From the NCBI GenBank assembly GCA_023458595.1, contig JAEWYT010000194.1, forward strand, positions 1-46,971: a stretch of DNA of 46,971 nucleotides, written 5' to 3'. This document shows positions 41,538 through 46,971 of the stretch, in pieces. Every line of letters begins with the position of its first letter. Position 1 is the first letter of the stretch. The DNA is from Pseudomonadota bacterium (lineage in GTDB: Bacteria; Pseudomonadota; Alphaproteobacteria; Rhizobiales; Tepidamorphaceae). The position numbers and the translations under genes were made by a program. A model generated the notes under the pieces. The model did not search any database. It was not told the origin of the DNA and saw only the letters and a list, made by a program, of their open reading frames with translations.

Positions 41538-43568
41538 TCACATCGCGTTCATCGTCAGGAGATCGTAGCCGGCGACCTGCTCGTCGTTCTGGTTGAACAC
41601 CGCGACGTCCCAGCGCACCTCGCCGTATTCGGGATTGCGGCGCATCTTCTGCTTCACGGTCAGCCGCACCCGGATCGCGTCGCCGGGGCTGACGGGCTTC
41701 TGGAAGCGCAGGGAATCCAGGCCGTAGTTGGCGAGCACCGGCCCCGGATCGGGATCGACGAACAGGCCCGCGGCGAAGCTCAGGATCAGGTAGCCGTGGG
41801 CGACGCGGCTGGGGAAGAACGGGTTCGCCCTGGCCGCCGCCTCGTCCATGTGGGCGTAGAAGGTGTCGCCGGTGAAATGGGCGAAATGCTCGATGTCCTC
41901 CATCGTGATCTCGCGCGAGGCGGTGTCCAGCGTCTCGCCGATCCGCAGTTCGCCGAACCTGCGGCGGAACGGGTGGACATCGGTCCTGATCTCCTTCGAG
42001 CCCGGCACCCAGGCTTCCCCGATCGCCGTCAAGAGGTCGGGCGAGCCCTGGATCGCGGTCCTCTGCATGTAGTGGAGGACGCCGCGCACGCCGCCCATCT
42101 CCTCGCCGCCGCCGGCGCGGCCGGGGCCGCCGTGGACCATGTGCGGCAGCGGCGAGCCGTGACCCGTCGCCTCCTTGCCGGTGTCGCGGTTGGCGAAGTA
42201 GAGCCGCCCGTGCCAGGCGCCGGCGCCGAGCACCACCTCGCGGGCGACGGCCGGATCGTGCGTGAACACCGAGGCGACGAGGCTGCCCTGCCCGCGGTTG
42301 GCGATGGCGATCGCATGATTGAGATCGCGGTAGCCCATGACGGTCGACACCGGGCCGAAGGCCTCGGTCTCGTGCGTCCTGGTCGCCTTGTCCGGATCGG
42401 CGCAGCGGAACAGCATCGGCGGCAGGAAGGCTCCCTTCGCCTTGTCCGCGCCTTCCACGGTGAAGTTGTCGGGATCGCCGAACACCCGCTCGCATTCGGA
42501 GGCGATGATCGCGGCCTTCGCCAGCACGTCGGCCTTCTGCTCGGCGCTCGCGAGCGCCCCCATGCGGGTTCCCTCGGCGGCGGGATCGCCGATCGTGGTC
42601 TTCGAGAGCTTGTCGGAGATCGCCTCGATCACCGCCCCGACATTGGCGTCGGGCACGATGACGCGGCGGATCGCGGTGCACTTCTGCCCCGCCTTCACCG
42701 TCATCTCGCGCACCACCTCGCGCACGAAGGCATCGAATTCGGGCGATCCGGGCGCGGCGTCCGGCCCGAGGATCGAGGCGTTGAGCGAATCCTGCTCGGC
42801 GACGAAGCGCACCGAATTCTCGATCAGGTGCCGGTCCGAGCGCAGCATCAGCGCGGTGTGGGCCGAGCCGGTGAAGCTCACCACGTCCTGGCAGCCGAGC
42901 CGCGACAGCAGGTCTCCCGTGCCGCCGACGATGAGCTGGAACGACCCTTCCGGGAAGATGCCGCTGTCGATCATCATCCGGAAGCAGGCTTCCGTCAGAT
43001 AGGAGGTCGCCGTCGCCGGCTTGACGATCGCCGGCACGCCGGCGAGCAGCGTCGGGGCGAGCTTCTCCAGCATCCCCCAGACCGGGAAGTTGAACGCGTT
43101 GATGTGGACGGCGACGCCTTGCAGCGGCACGCAGACGTGCTGGCCGAGGAAGGCACCGGAGCGCGACAGCTGCTCGATCGAGCCGTCGACGTAGACATGG
43201 GCGTCCGGCATCTCGCGCCGGCCCTTCGAGGAGAACACGAACAGCGTGCCGATGCCGCCGTCGATGTCGATCAGGGAGTCGGCCCTGGTTGCGCCGGTCT
43301 TGAACGACAGCTCGTAGAGCGGATCGCGCCGTTCGTTCAGATACTGGGCGAGCGCCTTCAGCTTCTCCGCGCGCTCGTGGAAGGTCATTGCCCTCAGCGC
43401 CGGCCCGCCGACGGTGCGCGCGTGGTCGATCATGCCCGCGAAATCGAGCCCGTCGGAGCCCGCCTCCGCGATCGTCTCGCCGGTCACTGCACTGGCGATC
43501 GGCCGCGTCGACCCCGCCGGCGCGACCCAGCGCCCGGCAGCGAAGCTCTCAAGTCGCATGATGCTCAC
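41538..43568 (-). CDS. paaZ: PaaZ-like bifunctional oxepin-CoA hydrolase / semialdehyde dehydrogenase
   Basis: This 676-residue fusion has an N-terminal aldehyde dehydrogenase domain (about 1-525) with general-base Glu258 (FVAEQDSLNASILG) and catalytic Cys297 (VKAGQKCTAIRRV). A C-terminal MaoC-type hydrolase domain carries Asp568 and His573 in HFTGDTFYAHMD. These correspond to Glu256, Cys295, Asp561 and His566 of E. coli PaaZ (681 aa), so both sites look intact. The enzyme opens oxepin-CoA and oxidises the resulting semialdehyde in phenylacetate breakdown. No paaABCDE or paaK gene is in the window. I chose the GTG at 43568 because AAGGAG lies 9 bases upstream; an ATG three codons later is the alternative. 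Confidence 0.9.
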   Translation of the reverse strand: MSIMRLESFAAGRWVAPAGSTRPIASAVTGETIAEAGSDGLDFAGMIDHARTVGGPALRAMTFHERAEKLKALAQYLNERRDPLYELSFKTGATRADSLIDIDGGIGTLFVFSSKGRREMPDAHVYVDGSIEQLSRSGAFLGQHVCVPLQGVAVHINAFNFPVWGMLEKLAPTLLAGVPAIVKPATATSYLTEACFRMMIDSGIFPEGSFQLIVGGTGDLLSRLGCQDVVSFTGSAHTALMLRSDRHLIENSVRFVAEQDSLNASILGPDAAPGSPEFDAFVREVVREMTVKAGQKCTAIRRVIVPDANVGAVIEAISDKLSKTTIGDPAAEGTRMGALASAEQKADVLAKAAIIASECERVFGDPDNFTVEGADKAKGAFLPPMLFRCADPDKATRTHETEAFGPVSTVMGYRDLNHAIAIANRGQGSLVASVFTHDPAVAREVVLGAGAWHGRLYFANRDTGKEATGHGSPLPHMVHGGPGRAGGGEEMGGVRGVLHYMQRTAIQGSPDLLTAIGEAWVPGSKEIRTDVHPFRRRFGELRIGETLDTASREITMEDIEHFAHFTGDTFYAHMDEAAARANPFFPSRVAHGYLILSFAAGLFVDPDPGPVLANYGLDSLRFQKPVSPGDAIRVRLTVKQKMRRNPEYGEVRWDVAVFNQNDEQVAGYDLLTMNAM

Positions 43569-43860
43569 GGAACTGAACTCCTTATGCGTTGAACTCGGAT
43601 TCGGATGAGCGCGGGAGACATCCCGCTTGCTCATCCCTCTCCTGCGTCATCCCGGCCGCGACGCGAGCCAGTCGGGGAAGGCTGGTTGGCCCGTAGTTCG
43701 GACACCCCACCACCCTCTCCTGCGTCATGCCCGGGCTTGTCCCGGGTATCCACGAACGGCCTGTCCGCGACGACACCGTGGATGGCCGGGACGAGCCTGG
43801 CCATGACGCCGTGGGTGTGGATGCTTCTTCCCGCTCCATCGGCCGAGGCACGCATCGGCT
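43569..43860. other. Intergenic region with repeats, no gene seen
   Basis: About 290 bases between the paaZ start and the P450 stop. The motif ccctctcctgcgtcat occurs at about 43635 and again at about 43715, each followed by a cccgg-containing palindrome. The promoter of paaZ should be here, but I cannot identify its elements. Confidence 0.5.
43723..43808. repeat. Inverted pair of 32-base dispersed palindromes
   Basis: Units at 43723-43754 (cgtcatgcccgggcttgtcc and 12 more bases) and 43777-43808 are near reverse complements. Each forms its own hairpin; several differences fall in paired positions. They lie 3' of the P450 gene and may serve as its transcript end. Confidence 0.65.
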
Positions 43861-45081
43861 CTATCCGACCCGCGCCGGCAGCTTCGCGAAGCCGCGGAAG
43901 CGGACGCGACCGCCGCGCACCGGCTCGCCGTCGAGGCGATAGTCCGGCAACCGCGCAAGGAACCGGCCGATGGCGATCCGCCCCTCCAGACGGGCCAGCG
44001 CATGGCCGGCGCACAGATGCGGGCCCCACGCGAAGGCAAGGTGCTTGTTGGGGCTGCGGGTGATGTCCATCCGGTCCGGATCGGGGAATTGCGCCGGATC
44101 GCGGTTGGCCGCTCCGATGCACAGCGTGATCTGCGTGCCCTTCGGCAGCACCTCGCCGGAAATCTCCACCTCCTCGGTGGTGATCCGGTTGCCGAGCTGG
44201 TTCGAGCTCTCGTAGCGCAGGAACTCCTCGACCGCCGTGCCGATCAGCTCCGGGTTGTCGAGCAGCCGGCGCTTCTCCTCGGGCCATTCGGCGAGGATGT
44301 TGAGCCCGTTGCCGATCAGGTTCGTGGTCGTCTCGTGGCCGGCGTTGAGCAGGAAGATGCAGTTCTGCACGAGCTCGACATGGGTCAGGTGCTCGTTGCC
44401 GTCGCCCTGCATCAGCCTGGTCAGCACGTCGACGCCCGGGTCGCCCGGGTTCTTCTTCCGGTCGGCGATCAGGCCCTCCAGATAGTCCTGGAACTCGAGC
44501 ACGGCGGCGTTGCCGCGCGCCTCCTGCTCCGGCGTCAGCTTCGGCTCCAGCGCGCCGAGAATCGCCAGCGACCATTCGCGCAGCGGCCCGCGGTCCTCGT
44601 GCGGCACCTGCAGCAGGTTGCCGATCACCTCGATGGGGATCGCCGAGGCGAAGTCCTCGATCAGGTCGACCTCACCCTTCTCCGCCATCCGTTCGATCAG
44701 GCCGTCGACCAGCCGGATCAGGTCCGGCTCCATCCGGGCGATGGCCTTGGGCGTCAGCGCCCCGACGATGATCGAGCGCACCCGGGTGTGCAGCGGCGGG
44801 TCGTTGAACACGAGGCTCGTCGTGTGATGCAGGTAGAGCGGGCTGTCGCCGTATTTCGGCTTGAACTCGACCTTCTTGTCGGACGAGAACCGCTTGGTGT
44901 CGCGGTAGATCGTGACGAGATCGGCATAGCGGCTGACGAAGCAGGTGCCGTCCCCGAACCGCTTGATCGGCGCGTATCTCAGCAGCGCCCGGTAGGTCGG
45001 ATAGGGATCGTCGGCGAAGGACTTCGGCAGGTTCCACTGATCGAAGCCTTCGGCAAGCGCCCGTTGTTCGGCCTCGTTCAT
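43861..45081 (-). CDS. Cytochrome P450
   Basis: A 406-residue soluble bacterial P450. The I-helix oxygen-activation motif is LLNAGHETTTNLIG, the K-helix ExxR is in EEFLRYES, and the haem-binding loop is FAWGPHLCAGHALARLEG with Cys357 as ligand. In that loop the usual FGxGxHxCxG reads FAWGPHLCAG: the second residue is Ala. No ferredoxin or reductase gene is adjacent. The ATG at 45081 follows GGAGGAGAC and lies 9 bases past the TRAP large-permease stop, so it is the last gene of a transporter operon. Together they suggest import and hydroxylation of an organic acid; the substrate is unknown. Confidence 0.93.
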   Translation of the reverse strand: MNEAEQRALAEGFDQWNLPKSFADDPYPTYRALLRYAPIKRFGDGTCFVSRYADLVTIYRDTKRFSSDKKVEFKPKYGDSPLYLHHTTSLVFNDPPLHTRVRSIIVGALTPKAIARMEPDLIRLVDGLIERMAEKGEVDLIEDFASAIPIEVIGNLLQVPHEDRGPLREWSLAILGALEPKLTPEQEARGNAAVLEFQDYLEGLIADRKKNPGDPGVDVLTRLMQGDGNEHLTHVELVQNCIFLLNAGHETTTNLIGNGLNILAEWPEEKRRLLDNPELIGTAVEEFLRYESSNQLGNRITTEEVEISGEVLPKGTQITLCIGAANRDPAQFPDPDRMDITRSPNKHLAFAWGPHLCAGHALARLEGRIAIGRFLARLPDYRLDGEPVRGGRVRFRGFAKLPARVG

Positions 45082-45089
45082 GTCTCCTC

Positions 45090-46403
45090 CTACATGCTGT
45101 TGGGCAGGACGAGGACGAGCCAGGGAACGAACACCATCAGGGCGAGCCGGAGGATGTCGAACATCCAGAATGGCGTGACGCCCCTGAAGATCGTCGCCGT
45201 GGATACGTTCTCGACCACGCCGCGCAACACGAAGACGTTGAGGCCGACCGGCGGCGTGATCAGGCTGATCTCGGTCACCACCACCACGATGATGCCGAAC
45301 CAGACGGGGTCGAAGCCGAGGCTGATCACCAGCGGGAAGAAGATCGGCACGGTCAGCAGCATCATCGACATGCTCTCGAACACGCAGCCGAGGATCAGGT
45401 AGACCACGAGGATCAGCAGGATCACCGTCAGCGGCGAGAAGCCGGCCTGATTGACGAGGCCGAGCAGCGCCTCCGGCATGCCGGCGATGTTGACGAAGTT
45501 CGAGAATATCCAGGCCCCGATCAGCACCGCGAACAGGCTCGCCGTCGTGTAGGAGGTCTCGAACAGGACCTCCTTCAGATCCGCAAAGCTCAGGCCGCCG
45601 CGGGCCCAGGCGATCAGGAACGCGCCCATCGCGCCCATGCCGGCTGCCTCTGTCGGCGAGAAGGTCAGGTGGATCGGCCAGAAGTCGAACAGGCCGTACA
45701 GGCCGCCGATCACCAGGAAGAACAGGAGCAGCACCGCCCACACGCCGCGAAGGGCGTCGAATCGGCCCTTCCAGCTGGTGCGCTCGCCCGCCGGTCCGGC
45801 CCCGGGATTGCGCGCGACCGTGTATTTCACGGCGAACAGATAGAACAGGATGCCGATCGCACCCGGCACGATGCCGGCAATGAACAGCTTGCCGATGCTC
45901 GTCTCGGTCAGGATGCCGTAGATGACGAGGATGACGCTCGGCGGGATCAGGATGCCGAGCGTGCCGCCCGCCGCGATCGACGCCGTCGACAGCGTGTCGG
46001 CATAGCCGTAGCGGCGCATCTGCGGCATCGCGACCTTCGACATGGTCGCGGCCGTGGCGAGCGAGGAGCCGCAGATCGCCGAGAAGCCGCCGCAGGCGAC
46101 GATGGTCGCCATCGCCAGGCCGCCCCGGAAATGACCGAGGAACGCGTAGGAGACCTGATAGAGCTCGCGGCTCAGGCCGCCCTTGTTGACGAGCAGGCCC
46201 ATCAGGATGAACAGCGGCACGACCGAGAGCCCGTAGTCCTGCGCCGTGTCGATCAACAGCCGCCCGGACATCGAGATCGCGCCGGCGGTGCTGGTCTCGT
46301 ACGCATATCCGATCATGCCGACGAGGCCCATCGCGAAGGCGATCGGCAGGCGCAGGAGCACCAGGAAGAGGACCGCGGCGAAGCCGATGAGGGATTCGAT
46401 CAT
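45090..46403 (-). CDS. TRAP transporter large permease (DctM type)
   Basis: A 437-residue, roughly 12-helix membrane protein. DctM-type features are ESLIGFAAVLFLVLLRLPIA, MGLLVNKGGLSRELYQVSYA, ACGGFSAICGSSLATAATMS and AAGGTLGILIPPSVILVIYG; the segment VTEISLITPPVGLNVFVLRG is near the C terminus. It drives Na+-coupled uptake with the small permease encoded 3 bases upstream. The binding protein (DctP) is not in the window; it probably lies beyond the right edge. Substrates of the family are usually organic acids. Confidence 0.93.
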   Translation of the reverse strand: MIESLIGFAAVLFLVLLRLPIAFAMGLVGMIGYAYETSTAGAISMSGRLLIDTAQDYGLSVVPLFILMGLLVNKGGLSRELYQVSYAFLGHFRGGLAMATIVACGGFSAICGSSLATAATMSKVAMPQMRRYGYADTLSTASIAAGGTLGILIPPSVILVIYGILTETSIGKLFIAGIVPGAIGILFYLFAVKYTVARNPGAGPAGERTSWKGRFDALRGVWAVLLLFFLVIGGLYGLFDFWPIHLTFSPTEAAGMGAMGAFLIAWARGGLSFADLKEVLFETSYTTASLFAVLIGAWIFSNFVNIAGMPEALLGLVNQAGFSPLTVILLILVVYLILGCVFESMSMMLLTVPIFFPLVISLGFDPVWFGIIVVVVTEISLITPPVGLNVFVLRGVVENVSTATIFRGVTPFWMFDILRLALMVFVPWLVLVLPNSM

Positions 46404-46406
46404 CGC

Positions 46407-46940
46407 TCAGTCCCGCTTCGCGGCGACCGGCCGCGAAAGCTGCAGCACCTCCGGGGCGACCAGCTCGATCAGGCCGCGGACAATCAGCACCACGACCGTG
46501 ATCGAGGTGAAGATCGCGATGAAATACTCGACGTAGAACTGCGGGATCGCCAGATACTCGGTCAGATCGCCGTAGTCCTTCGCCCGCGCGGCGAGCTTGA
46601 AACACTGCGCCGCGGGCCAGACCAGAAGGAGCCCCGAGGCGACGTCGACGATGCAGTCGCGCAGCCGTGCGCCCCAGCCGCGGAACAGGAAGTCGAGAAG
46701 GTCCACCACGATATGCCCGGCCCGCGCCGAGATGACCGGCAACGAAGCGAAGACGATTATCGCCATCGCGATGCGCGTCAGCTCGGTCGCCGCCTCGATC
46801 GGGCTGTTGAACAGGCTGCGCAGCATGACGTCGAAGAACGTCATCGTCATGAGCAGGAACAGTGCGGCGGCGGCGAGCCAGGAAGGCAATGGGGCAAGCG
46901 CGCGCCCGGCCTCGACTAGCGTTCTCGACAACGCGTGCAT
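46407..46940 (-). CDS. TRAP transporter small permease (DctQ type)
   Basis: A 177-residue protein with four hydrophobic segments: WLAAAALFLLMTMTFFDVML, RIAMAIIVFASLPVISARAG, DVASGLLLVWPAAQCFKLAA and FIAIFTSITVVVLIVRGLIE. The GHIVVDLL segment after the second is typical of DctQ. It is the first gene of the operon seen in the window, followed by DctM and the P450. The ATG at 46940 has only a weak ribosome site, and no promoter is evident in the 31 remaining bases, so the operon may start upstream of the edge. Confidence 0.88.
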   Translation of the reverse strand: MHALSRTLVEAGRALAPLPSWLAAAALFLLMTMTFFDVMLRSLFNSPIEAATELTRIAMAIIVFASLPVISARAGHIVVDLLDFLFRGWGARLRDCIVDVASGLLLVWPAAQCFKLAARAKDYGDLTEYLAIPQFYVEYFIAIFTSITVVVLIVRGLIELVAPEVLQLSRPVAAKRD

Positions 46941-46971
46941 CGGTGCTGCCCCGGTGGGAACGGCCCGGCGG

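Noticed and set aside
45060..45100. ttcatgt...acatg near the P450 start as a third TetR operator
   Set aside because: It overlaps the start codon and ribosome site, the spacing and arm orientation differ from the two operator copies, and only short words match.
1..46971. CRISPR arrays, tRNA or rRNA genes, prophage or insertion-sequence transposases
   Set aside because: I saw no regularly spaced repeats, no cloverleaf-like or rRNA-like sequence and no integrase or transposase frame anywhere in the window.

Overview
The window is a high-GC (about two-thirds G+C by eye), tightly packed piece of a bacterial chromosome, most likely from an alphaproteobacterium of the Hyphomicrobiales (Rhizobiales) type. 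Reasons: the left-edge fragment resembles a C-terminal domain I associate with rhizobial proteins; a full-consensus CtrA box (TTAA-N7-TTAAC) precedes a chemoreceptor; dispersed intergenic palindromes of the form tgggtcccggatcaagtcc are present; and the region is rich in ABC/TRAP uptake systems tied to CoA-thioester catabolism. I found no rRNA, tRNA, CRISPR array, phage or IS transposase.

Layout. 1-1.0 kb: 3' end of a conserved alphaproteobacterial gene, a strong terminator, a 235-bp structured repeat (627-861) and a tiny membrane protein. 1.2-5.0 kb: two chemoreceptors without membrane segments, divergent around a long AT-rich regulatory region: a triple-PAS BdlA-like receptor and a globin-coupled (HemAT-like) aerotaxis receptor. 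5.0-6.5 kb: an ALDH7-type semialdehyde dehydrogenase. 6.6-10.6 kb: a HupE/UreJ-like membrane protein and a parvulin-type isomerase, divergent from an exported DUF3604 protein with PHP-like metal motifs. 10.7-12.6 kb: an SDR oxidoreductase divergent from an AraC regulator, with two direct half-sites between them.

12.7-27.6 kb: a putative catabolic island: iorAB (arylpyruvate:ferredoxin oxidoreductase), an exported VOC protein, a MarR regulator, two paralogous phytoene-desaturase-like FAD oxidoreductases, a cyclase/formamidase-like hydrolase, and a complete peptide/nickel-type ABC importer with a Tat-type binding protein. A 31-bp box (24/31 identical) lies upstream of both the second FAD gene and the importer, suggesting one regulon, possibly under the MarR protein. 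A LysE exporter follows on the other strand.

28.4-39.0 kb: a branched-chain-amino-acid-type ABC importer operon (binding protein, two ATPases, two permeases) that continues into an alpha/beta hydrolase and is followed by an unusual cytochrome c. Convergent to it is a five-gene operon: TetR, crotonase, acyl-CoA ligase and two MaoC proteins. A 20-bp palindrome of the form ACATGAC-N3-TG-N-TTCATGT occurs both in the importer promoter and just upstream of tetR, so the importer and the CoA-pathway genes probably form one TetR regulon for uptake and activation of a carboxylic acid.

39.0-47.0 kb: a LysR regulator divergent from a DHA2-type MFS pump; a stand-alone paaZ; and an operon of TRAP permeases (dctQM-like) followed by a cytochrome P450.
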